NCBI GenBank assembly: GCA_037892935.1
Contig: JAYXKI010000005.1
Coordinates: forward strand, 2,108,001 to 2,172,000
Source: Phlebopus portentosus
Taxonomy: Eukaryota > Basidiomycota > Agaricomycetes > Boletales > Boletinellaceae
Direction: 5' to 3'
DNA length: 64,000 nt
Part shown: positions 1-13,128 of the stretch, piece by piece
Layout of the letters: each line of letters starts with the position of its first letter
Position numbering within the stretch: the first letter of the stretch is position 1
Translations under genes and position numbers: made by a program
Notes under the pieces: model-generated
The model's database searches: none
What the model was told of the DNA's origin: nothing
Seen by the model: only the letters and a program-made list of their open reading frames with translations

Positions 1-83
1 CGGACATGTCCCGTAGTCAGGAAGCTAAACGAGCTGGTAAGCTGCCCTCTTGAATTAATTCTAGGCTAGGACAATTATTGATC

Positions 84-91
84 GCACGTGA
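84..91. promoter_or_regulatory. E-box GCACGTGA upstream of COG3
   Basis: The palindromic CACGTG core lies about 115 bp before the COG3 start codon; on the minus strand it reads TCACGTGC. The same 8-mer occurs at 4406-4413, 13031-13038 and 36417-36424 in three divergent promoters. bHLH factors such as Cbf1 bind RTCACGTG in yeast; use here is inferred. The rest of the first 206 bases shows no gene I can identify. Confidence 0.4.
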
Positions 92-206
92 TCAGAGAGA
101 CGCGTATCGTGTCATAATCATGTTCTGGCAGGTGACAGTACTATTCGTATTCGCCTCAATGCTGCATCGTGTTGCTTAAAGGTTATCTTGCACAAAACTA
201 TCTTCC

Positions 207-3200
207 ATGGCTGCTGTGTCACTGAGAACCCCAGCGAGTCGAACGGGAACTCCAAGTATCCCGTCGCCCCATCCAAAGCAAATCATTTCGTTGGAGGACT
301 GGGAAGCAAAAGCACCTCTTTCAGACACTGAATTGAAGAGCATAAGTGCCGTTCAAGACTCGCTCAAGGACAAATCACTGATCATGGAGGTTAGTAAAGG
401 TATACGGTATTATACAAAGAGATTGGGACACTAATTGTGCACCGAGCAGGGACATGTCGCTCGATATCGTCTCGGATCACCTGGACCAGGTGGGGACGGT
501 ACAGAACCGCTTCGACGTTCGGAAACTCCGATAACGACCAACGGAACTTCATCCCGAGAGAAGTACGCTATACCACCCGGCCGGCCCGTGCAGACTCCGC
601 AAGAGTTCTACGATTGGTTCTCCATGATCGAGCGTTCAGTTGCTCATAGCCAAGAGGCGCATTACAGAGATTATCTTGCAACACTGGACACGCACTTGAG
701 CACGTGCCAGAGTTTAGTGGAAGGCGTTCATTCCGTGTCTATGGACGTGGACGACATGCTTGATGGTTGGAGAAGCGTTGAATCAGGCGGCAGAAGCTTG
801 AAAGAAGCTTGTGAAGAACTTTTAGACGAACGCGTACGTCGGTTATTAGTTTTTCTTCCTGCCTTGCAAAAGTCTATATCTGCTGCAGGATAGGGTAATC
901 CAGCTTGCAGAAGACATCGGTGCTCGTTTGGAATATTTCCAGGAATTGGAGCATGCTACCCGAATGCTAAATCACCCTGGAGATTCTCTGGTACTACAAT
1001 CCGACTTCTTGAATATGGTGGAACGTGTCGACATCTGCATAGACTTCCTCCGTGCTCACGTGAGTAGAAACCCCCATCCGTGATAATAGGTATCTAAGAA
1101 TTCATTAGCGACACTATCGAGAGGCAGAAATCTACCTACTTCGTTTCCAACAATGCCTCACTCGCGCCATGACATTGATTAAAATGTACTTTGTTGGTTC
1201 ACTCAAAGCTCTAACGTCCGATATCCTGAGACGCATTCCGTCCAAAGAGATATCGGCAACAGCCCAGGAACACCTCTTGTACACCCGATTCCAATCTGTT
1301 TCCGTACAGGTAGCTCCACTGATCGGCGAGCTTGAGCGAAGAACGCAAGCGCATCCCGAAAAGCTATCTGCTCTTCTAGCAGAATGTCATTCAGCCTATT
1401 TCAGCGCTCGAAAATCTCTTTTGAGCAGTAGACTAGCCGAGGAGATCAAAGGTCTTGATCCTGGACGGTCAGACCTGGTAGAATTGGTTGGTATACAAAT
1501 AAATTCACAGCAGATTTGGATTCTACTGATTAGGCTTAAGACGAGAGCAGGATGTAGTTATCTCAAACAACTTTGCGTCGACGAATTCACATTATTCAGG
1601 TGTTTCTTCAACTCGGGGAAAGAAATGCTTTAGTACGATCTTCCATGCTTCCTTCACACCAGGCACGATTCGTTAATATCCACATAGTGCATATTTGGAG
1701 AGCTTGTGCGATTATTTATATGATGATCTCAGGCCACGCATTCTTCACGAGCAGCGGCTTTCCGTTCTATGCAACGTATGCAAGGTCTTGCAGGCTTTGA
1801 TGGTTCTGGACGTGTCCGAAATAGATAGTTCTTCAGATGAAGAGGACGAATATGAAGGGAATGGGTCATCCGGGCGTCAAGATAATCAGACTCTCGGGAA
1901 GCTCCACATTAGCCACATGCTGCAGAGTGTACTGCAGGATGCACAAACCCGTCTTCTTTTCAAAGCACAGAACGTTATACAAGCAGAAATCCGATACTAT
2001 GTTCCGAAGCCCGAGGATTTAGACCATCCTCAAAAACTGCAAGGTTAGTTCTGCTCGTCCTTCTCTATGACGACGTTTCTGAATGTATGTGACAAGCAGA
2101 CGCATTTGGTCAATCGCACAGAAATGATGAGACATCACGAGAAGACGGTAGCCCATTTTCCAGATTGTCGTCATTTGAAGAACGCGGGACTTGGTACACG
2201 CCATTGCAGACGATGACCACGATACTCACGCAGCTTCATGAGTTCATCCAAGTATGTCAAGAGATGGCTGTCACTAATATCATAACTGAACTGGAAATAC
2301 ACATTTTGTTCTTAGCCGTCCATCTTTAATGACATCGCAGAAGAAGCGATTGGCCTTTGTCGAGTAAATCTCATAACCGCAGCCAGCATGATCGCGACAC
2401 GAACTTCTCCACCGGAAGAACTCGATGCTCAGCTCTTTCTTATTCGACATTTACTGGTATTAAAGGAGATGATCGGTGTTTTGAATCTTGGAAATCGTAG
2501 TTTGGACGGTACATTCGAGCTCAGGCATGTTGCAGGTCCGTGATTTTCTTGCTTAAGAAATGAATGTCTTGGAAGCTAAAGTACATTGTAGAGGCACTGA
2601 GGGATATGTTACGGTCTTCAAACTTTATCCCATATGCATTTGCAGGTTCATCAGCCAAGGCCCAAGATGGGTCGACTTCTGGTGGAGTCAAGGAGGTATG
2701 TAAATTTGTCGAAGAATATATGCAACCATCGTTCATTCAGATATGATTGTGATTTCCGTCCTAGGATGTTGACGGAGACCTCAGACGAGCTTGCGAGTTC
2801 GTTATTCAACTTTGTGCTCGCACAGCCACACAACCAATACAGGACTTTATGCTTTCGCTGGATGGCTCTTCAATGGCGTCTGGTGCTTCAAAGAGCAATC
2901 TCAGCAAGCAGAGCGAGAAGCCAGCCTCGGCGACGCGCAGCGGTGCTCTTGACGTGGAGGAAGCATTTCGTGCCACGTTAGAGCGAGCTGTGCCGCAAAC
3001 AGCAGCCAGATTGCGATTGTATCTTGGGAACGGAACAATGGGTACCCGCAATGAGACCAACACCATGAAGGATCGCCAATCAGAGGAACGGATTCAGGAA
3101 TCGTATCTGTACTCTTAGGTCATGTACAGGAGCGTATTGTTGATGCGTTTGTGGCATTTCGCCAGGCCGCTGAGTTCCTACCAGCCGTCGAAACCAGCAG

Positions 3201-3297
3201 GGACGGAGAGGAACCATCATCTGGCAATGATAGCCAAGAAAAGCGGACGTTCTCATCACCGGAGGATATTCGAACACTGCTTAGAGCGCTGTGCTGA
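207..3297 (+). CDS. COG3: Conserved oligomeric Golgi complex subunit 3 (Sec34 family)
   Basis: COG3 is a lobe A subunit of the COG tether, which captures vesicles for retrograde traffic within the Golgi. The Sec34 signature is clear in exon 2 (EFYDWFSMIERSVAHSQEAH) and continues through LEYFQELEHATRMLNHPG, AEIYLLRFQQCLTRAMTLIK and ESLCDYLYDDLRP, all strongly conserved family blocks. The gene is split by about ten introns of 45-60 nt. The ATG at 207 is chosen because exon 1 (207-389) joins in phase 0 to an open exon starting at 450. The C-terminus is reached by splicing GT at about 3041 to AG at about 3118, giving a short tail ending in LLRALC and TGA at 3295-3297. The next gene, SNX3, is convergent, 279 bp away. 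Exact internal splice sites between 1500 and 3100 are not all resolved. Confidence 0.93.
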
Positions 3298-3575
3298 CCT
3301 CGTCATATACCAATATTCATAAATGGCTTACCCGAAAATTCCGGAAATTTTGTAAATAACGAAATCATACTGCATGTTCCCTCAAAGCATAGTTAAATAT
3401 AGGATGAAGAGAAGGAGTGTAGACTGTAGGTTCGCGCAAAAAAAGAAAAAAAAACTCAGTCGTAATACAAATAAGAAAACTATAATACACCATAACGGTA
3501 ACTCGGGTGGTTGGATTCGTTCGGAAGTGATGGAAATGACTTTCGGCTGACTCAATGGACGATGCATTGAAACGT

Positions 3576-4291
3576 TCATAGCCATTGTGACTTGTCCCAT
3601 GCCGGATCCTGGAGAAATGCGCATAGGACTTTGCTTCCTGTCTGCTCAGATATGATGTCAGAAAGATCAAATATGATGCAAGAATGTTGTGTAACGAACC
3701 TGGAGAAGCGGGTGGCCCGCAACGATGGTCAGGAAGCGTTCAAGGCCCTCGCGGCGAGCCTCTATAACTTCATCAGAGAATCGGTTTGTAAAGACCTTGC
3801 CTGGCAGAGGAGGAATGTTGACCCGCGTCGATTCACGTTCAAGAATGTCACGAAAAGCCTCAAAGTCGCTGTAACGCCTCCTCACGACGGAGTGCCGCAG
3901 CTTGAACGCAGGAATATTTGTCTATAGTAAGCCATCAAATGATGTCACCGGACTGTGGGTATCATAATTAGATGCAAACCTTTGTGATTATCTCGTAGTC
4001 GGTATACATCTTGCGACCAAAGCCTGGAAAAGGTGTGAGATAGAGGGGCCAGAGATCAGCTCGACGGGACGGAACGTACCGTGTGTTTGTGGGTTGGTTA
4101 CCTCTATCTCCAAGAAGCTCTCCGGTACTGAGTACATTTCTTCAATCTGCACAAGATCATACAAGGTAAGATGCGTTTCAACGGGCGAGAAGATAGGCGC
4201 TTACCGACTGCTCATGGTAGCCGAGATTAAGGCCATCAAATGAAGGTCCACTGAGGCTTGCGCTGCGCGCGAATGGTGAGACAGTAGACAT
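3576..4291 (-). CDS. SNX3: Sorting nexin-3 (PX domain, Grd19-like)
   Basis: SNX3 binds PI3P on early endosomes through its PX domain and recruits cargo to retromer. The spliced protein of about 170 residues is nearly all PX domain: [12 protein letters not shown], then [14 protein letters not shown], the phosphoinositide-binding motif [18 protein letters not shown], the proline loop PPLPGKVF, and [19 protein letters not shown]. The last exon encodes [20 protein letters not shown] and ends at TGA, 3576-3578. The introns are 45-65 nt. The start ATG at 4289-4291 ([12 protein letters not shown]) is the first in-frame ATG; reading stays open some codons upstream without an ATG, so an extra 5' exon cannot be excluded. 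It is divergent from the PHD gene, 215 bp apart. Confidence 0.92.
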
Positions 4292-4401
4292 TGGCTCGAC
4301 GCGCTCCTGAGGTTGTTGCTGATCCAGCGTTGGTAAACAGCAATGGTACTGTAAGTAAGAGCTGAAGTTGAGAGAGCGGGCGGCGGCAGTGACGGGTAAA
4401 G

Positions 4402-4421
4402 TGAGTCACGTGCGGTCCAAT
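4402..4421. promoter_or_regulatory. Composite TGAGTCA / CACGTG / CCAAT sites in SNX3-PHD promoter
   Basis: In the 215-bp divergent interval a TGAGTCA (Gcn4/AP-1 type, 4402-4408) overlaps CACGTG (4407-4412), with CCAAT at 4417-4421. The overlap contains the 8-mer TCACGTGC (4406-4413), also found in other trafficking-gene promoters here. Binding by bZIP, bHLH or HAP factors is inference. Confidence 0.4.
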
Positions 4422-4506
4422 AAACAATTCTTTAGTTATGGGCTATTTCTCTTCAGCTTGTTGGTTGGTTGGTACACCTCTCGCTCTTCCCGCGACCTAC
4501 TCAAAC

Positions 4507-6890
4507 ATGGCGCCCGCCTCGCCGAAAGACAAACGCCGCTCGACGCGACGCTCGGCTCACTCTTCCTCAAAGTCCTCGGGCTCATCTGGCTCTCCTTCTC
4601 CTGACGCTGCCCCGCTTCCTCCTCCCCCCGTTTCAGCGGACAATGCCCGCTCCGTCGCATCCTCATCTTCAGCCTCGACCTCTCGTGGAAAGCGCGTCAA
4701 GGACGACACGGACGACACTCAAGCTCCTCCTCCTGCTCCTCCTCACAAAAGAAACAACTCACTTGCGTCTACCGTCAACGGGGCCAACACCGCGCCTCCT
4801 ATTGCTTCCAAGCGCACAAAGCGTAAGGGCAAGGACGCGGCCCCTGTCGACGATGGCACTGATGCTGCGTCCGCTGACGCCGTAGACTCAAGAGTACCGG
4901 AGCCTACGGATGACGGAGAGAAGGTCGAGGAGGATGGCGGAGTCACCCGCTGCGTCTGTGACGGTCTAGGTGGGTGATGATGGTTTCAGCCATCGCCAAG
5001 TACTGACCACTCTTCCTTTTGCACCTTCCTGCCACTAGATGACGATGCTGACGCACCAGACTTCATGATTCAATGCGAGCAATGCATGGCATGGCAGCAT
5101 GGTCCGTGCATGGGTTTCGCTCAGGAAAGTGAGATCCCAGAGGGTAATTACTACTGCGAACAATGTAAGCCTGAGGATCACGTCGAACTGCTTAAGTATG
5201 TCTCTCCTCTTTCGCTTTTGTTTATCTACTCATGTACATGCTTTTAGGAAACTTGCACGACGGCAGCGCCAAAGCTCTGAGAAGTCTGTACACGCCTCAC
5301 ACAAATCCCGTACATCGCGCTCGCATTCTCCTACCCACTTCCTCAAACCGGCGAAGCGTCGTAACACGATGAATAGTCGCGATGCGGCGTACGAAGAGAA
5401 CCTTCAGGAGCTTCTTGACGCGACGGCCGCTGAAGCAATGCCCGATACAGACACCCCGGGCAAGGAAGGGGCGGAAAGCGTGGCGAAGACGGAGGAACCC
5501 TACGAGGAGATAACTGATATTATACCCGGAGGGCGGAAGAAGCGTAAACGGGTAGACGACGATAAGTACGCCGCCTATCTCGCTAATGTTCTACAATTAG
5601 CCTTATCTCACACGACGTGATAGTATGCCAGCAAAACGAAAGCGGTCTGCGTCCGTGGCCTCTGACGGACACGGATCTACTGTTGCTGGCCAGGACAAGC
5701 CTGAGGCTACGACGCCGATCACCACTGCCCTTTTGCCGCCGCCACCACCACCACCACCAGCAGTCGGCAAGTCACGTGCTCGAAGAGGTGGTGGTGGCCG
5801 GAAGAGTGCCGTTCCTCGTGAGTCTCCCGCGATGGCAGACGGCGAAGAAGGTATATACAGTTTCTGATACAATGAAACATTGCTTTAATTCTAATTCTCT
5901 GTCTTTCTAGCGATTGTACCTCCGACCAAAAAGCATCCAAACCAGTACACTTACCGGACAAAATCTGCAAATGGGCAATCTCGTCGCGCGCCTCAGTCCA
6001 ATAACGGTCAAAACCAACAGAGCACACACGATCACGGGACTCGAAGGAACGCACACAACGCTTCCAGTAATGGGCCGTCAGGTCCGGGCTCCAAAAACAA
6101 CCATAATGCGTACTATAACAACGTACAGCTGCCAATGTTCACATCATGGGGACTTCCGGATTACCTCGCTCATCTGCAGTCCATCCTTCCTTCTGATGTA
6201 CCACCTCCTTTGCATATACGCGGATCTACGAGTTTTATTCGTGACGATTTCGGCGAGGCTACTGCCACCTCTACTGCTACCTCGGTCACGGTCACGGTCT
6301 CGGCCGAAGCATCGAACGGGGGGACACGTGGCTCGATGGGACCGTTCGGCAGTGAGGTCATCGAAATGCAAACTGCACAAATGGCGAACGTGTTAGCCAA
6401 CGCTACTGAGTCCGTCACGGAGCGAGGTGTCAAAGTGAAATGGCCCGCGAAGCGCATGAGCGTCTCTGACATGAATAAACGAGTGCGAGCTCTTGTGGAG
6501 TGGGTCGGCCGAGAACAGGCGCTTGCTCTTGACCGAGATCGTCGCAAAATCGCGCTCAAAAAAGCCGTGCAAACGCACTCGCAGTCCATTCGCCCGAGTA
6601 GTACGACGTTGACGCCTTCAGTGGTCTCCGATGAACCCGCCTCAATGGCTATAGATGGCACGGCTCTTACCGATTCTCCGAAGCAGGAGCAGAGCTCAGA
6701 ACCGGAGCAGGTGCATTCGGAAACTGCACAGTATCTGATGAATTTAAATTCAAGCGGACCTGTTACCAAACGACCGTCCACGTCGAAGATGATGGAGGAA
6801 TTAATGGAAGAGTTGATATCCTTCCAAGAACGGTTCGGGCCGGGTGTCAAAGGGCAAGCAAGGGAGCGCCGTGTTGCCGTTCTGTCATAG
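4507..6890 (+). CDS. PHD-finger protein, Cti6-like (Rpd3L-type histone deacetylase subunit candidate)
   Basis: The spliced protein has one PHD finger of the C4HC3 type: RCVC near residue 150, then CEQC, WQHGPC and YYCEQC. Cti6 uses such a finger to read H3K4me3 for the Rpd3L deacetylase. The N-terminal 140 residues are a Ser/Pro/Lys-rich disordered stretch. After the PHD come a basic region ([13 protein letters not shown]), a polyproline run coded by CCA repeats near 5740, and a C-terminal block with [39 protein letters not shown] and [20 protein letters not shown]. Introns: about 4969-5038, 5195-5248, 5552-5600 (49 nt, skipping an apparent stop) and 5851-5910. Assignment to Cti6 rests on overall architecture; a different PHD regulator is possible. 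Stop at 6888-6890, convergent with VPS15. Confidence 0.85.
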
Positions 6891-7192
6891 CGCTGAAGGC
6901 ATACCTAGTGAATTTTCATGATTTTCTCGCGTCTATTCTCACTGATTTTCTCTGTGTACCACCTATTTTTCAATTTCCAACACATTTGTCACTCGACTTT
7001 CTGTAGTTCCCTGTCAATCTGTCTTCTGTTCTATTACTTCCCAAGCACGTTTCTGTTTGTAAATAATCTAAGCGAATATAATAGCGGTATTGCGAGCGAC
7101 AACAATAAGATGAAGTGCACAAATACAGATACAGACGATATGAATGAACGGTTCGTTAGCCGTAGGAAGTGTTTGAAGTCTCAGATAGTCCT

Positions 7193-10100
7193 TCAACCCT
7201 CCAGACCTTTATAACCCCTGATCGGTCTCCAGTTAGGATCCCTCCGCGGAAAGGAGCATCTAAGCATGCGACAGCACGTATACAATCCTGGTGGCGCGTA
7301 ATAAATTCGACTGGTACCCAAGGATAAGCGACGCTCGTTGTCCAGCAGCTGTATGCGCAGTTCCAGAAGCGGACTGCTTTTCAGTAAAGACTGTAACACT
7401 GTCTTTATAAATGACACTGAAAAATATTCAAAATTCGTGAGTTTATGGACAAAATCAAAGAGAACTGCAGAAGAATCTCCACTCACGAGAAGCTCTTTCG
7501 CTCCTCTTCTTCATCTCGAGCGCTAAGGACTAAAGAACGTTCAAAACGATCGAGATCGTAGAGCTTGATGCTGCAATCTTCGCTGCCGGCAATGATAAAT
7601 CCCGCTTTTCCGGTACGTCCAAGTCGGTCTGTCTCCGTTGACAAATCAACAAATGAACGCGGTGTACTCGCATGTCCGCCGAAGTCGTTGCCGGCTACCA
7701 TCGACGCTATGGCTCGTGACGACCGGGTAAGGTTCCGATTATATGGGGGACCAAATAACTCGGTAAATGGAATGCCAGGAGTCTGTTCAACGTGCTGTCT
7801 TGCTCTCACGAGCGCTGCGATTGCAGCGGCAGGATTCGATTCCGCGATGACACCTTCCGTTGATTTCGCCGGGATAGGACTTGTTTCCGTTGATACAGTC
7901 GATGCACTGTCATACTGGACAAACCACTCGACAAGAACTGCTCTCTCGACATCCCAGACCTCTATCAGAACCGCTCCAGGCTGATCTTGAAAGGCTTCTG
8001 CACCGTCCAAGGATACGATTATCCAACGACCTCGACCCTTTGAAGGATGTAATACACATTGCCTTATGTGCACGCTAGTACTGTTAATTGATGCACCGAC
8101 AGACCAGGAACGTAGAAGCAGGCCAAATCGAAGATCCCATAGACATAGAACACCGGAAAACGTTGCTGTCACGAGCCAGGTCCGCTTTCTGTCGAGACAG
8201 AGGGAGACTATAGGTCCAAAATGACGAGGGTCATCCATGGATAACAGTATTCGCATGTCGCTTAGATCCAGGAGCACGATTGAAGAATGGTTTGTGGCAT
8301 AAATCAAGTTCGAAGACGATTCTTTTGAAAAGGTGGGTTAAGAACATGGAATAGATTATCGTAGCATGGCGAAGAATACTCACCGGAATTGTAGTGCATC
8401 ATGCACTGTATGTACTCTCCGGGCTTATCGATTCTGTACTCTCGAACTACGTGCAATTTGTTATATTTTGGAAGAGAACCACTTTGATTGATGTCCAGAC
8501 GGATGACATGCAGACTCCCATCCTCTGCAGCACTCGCGAATGTATGATAGCCTTCCAACATACAAATGCATCGTACACGTGAGTGGTGTTGCACGTACGT
8601 GTGCCTCGGTCTACTAGTGACATTACGCTCTAATCGCGCTGTATCCCAAACCTTGACGGTCTTGTCGTCAGAACAGGAAACGAAGAAGAGGTGATCAGAA
8701 GACACAGCGATCCCGTTGACAGCATCAGTATGGGAGTTGAGATTAGCGATAAGAGTAGCTTCGACGTTTCGACGTTTGGTATCTCGGCTCGAGAAGTTCT
8801 GTCGACTAGCGTTGCGTCTTCGTACTGGACCCTCGTGCACCCGGGGTCCGAAGTCAAGTAGTCCTTCTCGATTCAATTCGCTATACACATGTTCAAGGAA
8901 GACATTGACCGAATTGTCGTGACCATCTAAATGAAATTTTGTTAGCAAAACCGAATTGAAATAGAGCTCCAATGACCTTCTTGCACCGATGGGACAGGAC
9001 TCCGCGCGCCTCGACCTGCAGTCCCGTATGATACAGGCGACGTTATTCCAGATGGATCACGATCTGCTTCTGTTAACGGTCTTCCCGGTGCCTCAAGAAG
9101 ACCGATGGCATTTGTACGAATGGATCCGACAGCCGGCGCCGCCTTCGCGCCATCAACAGAGCCAATGCTAAATCGAGGCCGAATAGAAACTGAGTTGGTA
9201 GTGGAGACGACAGATTCTGTTGGACTACTTGGTCTCATGGGAACAGAAGGAGGAAGCTCTTGAATGGCTGGTGGAAGACGCTGAGGTGTTAGACGATCCC
9301 GTCCGCCTCCTGAACTGAGCGACGTAGTAGATCCATTTATCGTTGCAAGACGCCGCCGAAGATCTTCAAATGGCGCCGGACTACCAGCGTAATCGTTGCT
9401 TGACCTTGGAGAAAGACTGTATCTTTCTGAGAAGCGCCGTGACACCTCATTCGTCGCGATTCGAGAGCTTAAAAACACCGTTTGGGGTACGACACCCAAT
9501 TTCTGCAATTCGATAGGTCCGACTGACTGCAGTATTTCAGAATCGCTATTAGTCTTCTGCCGTGACCGCAAACTTTTCGAGCTATTCAGTACTCGTGTAC
9601 GACCCAGTAAAAAGAAGTTACCTGTTGACTGCATCGGCTGACTTCACTATGTAATCGCGCAGAGCGACTAGTTTGGCCTCTTCCGACGCGGACATTCCAA
9701 GCTGCTCCAGTTTGCCGAGATGAATTTCATCCCTTTGGTCACGTGAGGATTGTGTGGAGGACAGGAAAGTTATAATTTGCTCACTCTTCTGATTTGAGCG
9801 TGATGCGAATGGCTCCTCGAGCGCTTTTTCGTGCTGCCGCGATAGCTGCATCCTTCGGATTTTCTATCTTTATAGTGGGCTTTCTTTGCGACTTCCAGAA
9901 TTGAGAATCCCCAGACTTCATCGCCCAGTCCAACGCAAAATCGTAGATGTGCCTTGGCAGCTGCACATTGTTGGTCACCAATGAATGAAGCAGGTAAACT
10001 TGTCAAACGTACTGGAGACTTAAGAGCCTTTAGAATCGCTTGTACCTCAACAGAGCGTATCTCGGAACGCAAGAAGTGTTTTAGAGATGGATACAAAATG

Positions 10101-12966
10101 CACCAGACGTCGGTCGTTGGGAGTGCCTTAGCAGCCGAGGCAATAAACAAGGAAGCACCTTTGTCACAGTGTCAATAATGCGCACCAAAAAGAGCTTGCA
10201 TAGAGCCTACCTTGCCTTATCCAACTATTCGGGTGGTACATCAGCGGCAGTGTCGAGCTCATTAATTCCCACAAGCGCATCTTCTGGAAAAGTCCAAGCT
10301 CGCTCAAGGTCGTTAACGTAGACAAGACCTTCGCTACATTTGTTTCTTCCGCATCTAGCTCAATGTCAGTTCCATAACATGAGATGAAATCTGGAATGGC
10401 GAACCGGACAGCGCTTGCGTCATCAGCGGGAATATGTACTCCTCGAGATTACGACCACCTAAGCACGCGGCAACGTCGACTATGCTGTCAAAGAATGCAT
10501 ATCTTAAAAGCCAGTCTCGATCATTAAGATAAGTAATCATATGGCTGAGGAGGAACATCGTTTGTCTTTTGACGCCCGAAGAAGATGCATAGTGGCGCTA
10601 TATCCAAGAGCACCGATCGTTTAACAACGCTACTCTGATCAACAAGCAGGATGGATAGTTGGTTTTCTATCAGCGCTTGAAGTTCCTCAAGCGAAGATCG
10701 TAAGAAATCTGAATGAGAATGTCAGTCAGAGCCAATGTCCGTAACTCGAATGGGTTTGACTAGCCTCCAATTGCGACTCATCGTAAAGTTGACTTCCTCC
10801 AGAAACCCTGAATGTCCCATGTGCACGTAAAGCTTGTCCCATCTCTAAGTATTTTACAGCCAAACTTGCTATTGGCACTAAACCCTGCGCTGCTACGCTC
10901 CTCACAGATATCTCTGCATCGGTGGTCATGTAGCGGAGGTACGGAAAAATGTACTGAGGGAAGATATCTGCGTTGAAAGGAGTGATCGCTTTTACTAGCG
11001 TTAGCTGGAAACAAAGCGGTCAGCGCGCAGGAGCCGGCACATTTCGATATGTAACTAACGATCTGCAAAGCAGTTCTCAGAGCAGCCGCTCGCACGATAG
11101 GAGCATCGTCATGACCGAGTTCGATGACATATGGTAGAAGACGATCAAGCTTTGCTTCATCCGATAGGTAGGTCGAGACAACAAGCAGCATGTCTAAGGC
11201 GCGGAGCTTCGAGCTAGGAAAACAACAATTCCGCAGGTTTGCGCAAATAAGAGACAAAATAATGAGTGCCGGTCCATCTGTACATCTGCTCAGTATCAAA
11301 GCAAAGCAAAGCGTAAACTCTGGATTCCACACCGTCAATGATAGCACTTGATGAAGTTAATATTCGGCTCTGTGAGTTTGACATCCAAGGAACGACTGGG
11401 ATTATGCTCTTTTTGTATTGGAGGATCTTTAGCATGGACTTTTGAAGAGAAGCAGCGAGTTTACCTGAATGGGCTTGAAGGAAGTGTATTGAGTCGTGTA
11501 GTCAACTTTGATAGTGCTCGCACCCAAGCTAGTGTTTTCGGAAAAGCAGGGTTCAACGACATCAAACTCTGTCCAGATTCTCATGATTCTACGATCTGAG
11601 TCCATGGGCATCGCGTTTGATATTTCTTGAGGATCGTCTGCAAAGGAAGATTTCTCGTCTAACGTCTGCTGTCGCGCTTGCGAGGGGGTCACGCCACCAC
11701 CCAAGGTATTGGAGGTATTAAAAAACGGCATGGACGCGGAAATGTCGTTAATTGACGAAATGAAGTCATGAAAGGTGGTGTAAAAGCATTCCGGAAACAA
11801 TGTTCCTCGGGAAGTATGCAAAAGGGAATCGAAGGTCGGCCGCGTAGTGGGATCGATGGCCACTGTCTTCTTTATGAGCTCCTGTGTAAAGCAAATGTGC
11901 GTCAGGATCCTGAATCAATGCCCAGGTATGAAAATTTGACGGACCCGAATCGATTCCTCGTTGATAGGAGATAACTGTGCTTCTAAGTCGAAATCGCCTT
12001 GCCGGTATTTGAATAGCTGGCTTAATGTGAATAGAGGCGTGCCTTCAAGGAAGAGCTCAGCGATGACACATCCCGCACTGAAGACGTCCATCGACTCGGT
12101 TACTTTTCCATCTTTCTTACTCCCTTCAATCCGTGTTGAACCAGAGTCTTCAATTGTCTGACTTCGCTTCGTCCCGTCTGGCATCTTCTCTGTCGTATAG
12201 AACCGTTCCGGAGCTACATAGCAATTCCTTCTACCTGACGTATCGTAGAAGTAGGCGAAATCTGACGGATTATCCAACGGAAGATACGTCGGCTTGAAGG
12301 ATGAGAAATCGGTGATGTAGACCCAATTCCAAGATGTGACAAGGATATTTTCCGACTTCACATCCCCATGTGATACTTTCTTCTTTCGAGCATCTCGCAG
12401 GCCTGTAAGTATTTGAAAGGCTATCCATTTCTTCTCGATGGTAGTGAGGAAGGGACGTGTACTGTGGGAAGTACCATGAATAAAATAGTCAATTGTCGAA
12501 TACTGGAGCACGCACCTGATCCGGTCATATAGGTTACTTGCAACCCACTGGCGAACAAGATAACTTGCTTTGTCTGACTCCGTGAAGACCTGGTATGTGT
12601 ATACGTTTGAAACGTCCTGTAACGATTTCTTCTCCTCTGTAATAAAGGATTCAATACGTGAATATACATTCCCAAATCGAGTCTAGACACCAACTTTTCA
12701 GACGACGCAGATATTTCTCATCCAGCTGGCTTGTGTCTGGCTTTAGGTATATCTTTGCTACTAGGAACCCGTTCCTGTGGCGACAGCGAACAGTCTTAAG
12801 GAAACGCGAGGACCCCAAGCTGTACCTCAAATTAGTCACAGTGAATAGCTCTGAAGGCGTCGAGCTGACCTTTGTCATATATTATGTCTGGGCCTAGCTC
12901 TGATACAAATGTATCGAGCGCTCCTCCCAATCTCGAGACTATTGCACTTGACTGGTTGTTCCCCAT
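7193..12966 (-). CDS. VPS15: VPS15, regulatory kinase-like subunit of the Vps34 PI3-kinase complex
   Basis: Vps15 anchors and activates Vps34 on endosomes and autophagic membranes. Three family regions occur in order. First, an N-terminal pseudokinase-like domain: MGNNQSS (Gly2 for myristoylation), FLKTVRCRHRNGFLVAKIYL, the catalytic-loop version HGDVKSENILVTSWNW, DFSSFKPTYLP in place of the DFG segment, and GRRNCYVAPERF. Second, HEAT-like helices in the middle (about 9.6-11.4 kb), for example LRALDMLLVVSTYLSDEAKLD. Third, C-terminal WD40 repeats, for example SHTDAVNGIAVSSDHLFFVS followed by DDKTVKVWD, and AGSEDCSIKLYDLDRFERS. The last exon ends GDRSGVIKVWRV with TGA at 7193-7195, the usual Vps15 ending. 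The start ATG at 12964-12966 is fixed by the myristoylation sequence. The gene has many short introns, so not every splice site is certain. Only 162 bp separate it from the divergent LAMTOR-like gene. Confidence 0.95.
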
Positions 12967-13030
12967 TTCCCATTGCAAGTGCACGGAGGAGAACGACGGT
13001 AACGCGACTAGCCCGACGCGGTAGTTATCG

Positions 13031-13049
13031 GCACGTGAGTCGATGACTC
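13031..13049. promoter_or_regulatory. E-box GCACGTGA plus TGACTC in VPS15/LAMTOR-like divergent promoter
   Basis: GCACGTGA (13031-13038) is TCACGTGC on the other strand. It overlaps TGAGTC (13036-13041), and TGACTC follows at 13044-13049. The site lies midway in the 162-bp interval between the two start codons, the right place for a shared promoter. Its function is inferred. Confidence 0.4.
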
Positions 13050-13128
13050 GCTCGCCGATCTCTATTTGTCGATATCTCACTTTGAGCGAGCTACGACGCA
13101 CAGGTTGGTCGCTTCCTGCTCTTGCATA

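Noticed and set aside
6170..6850. 226-residue minus-strand ORF opposite the PHD gene
   Set aside because: It lies antisense to a well supported exon and lacks any motif; it is a codon-bias shadow.
7565..7984. Plus-strand ORF of 139 residues within VPS15
   Set aside because: Antisense to clear WD40-repeat coding sequence.
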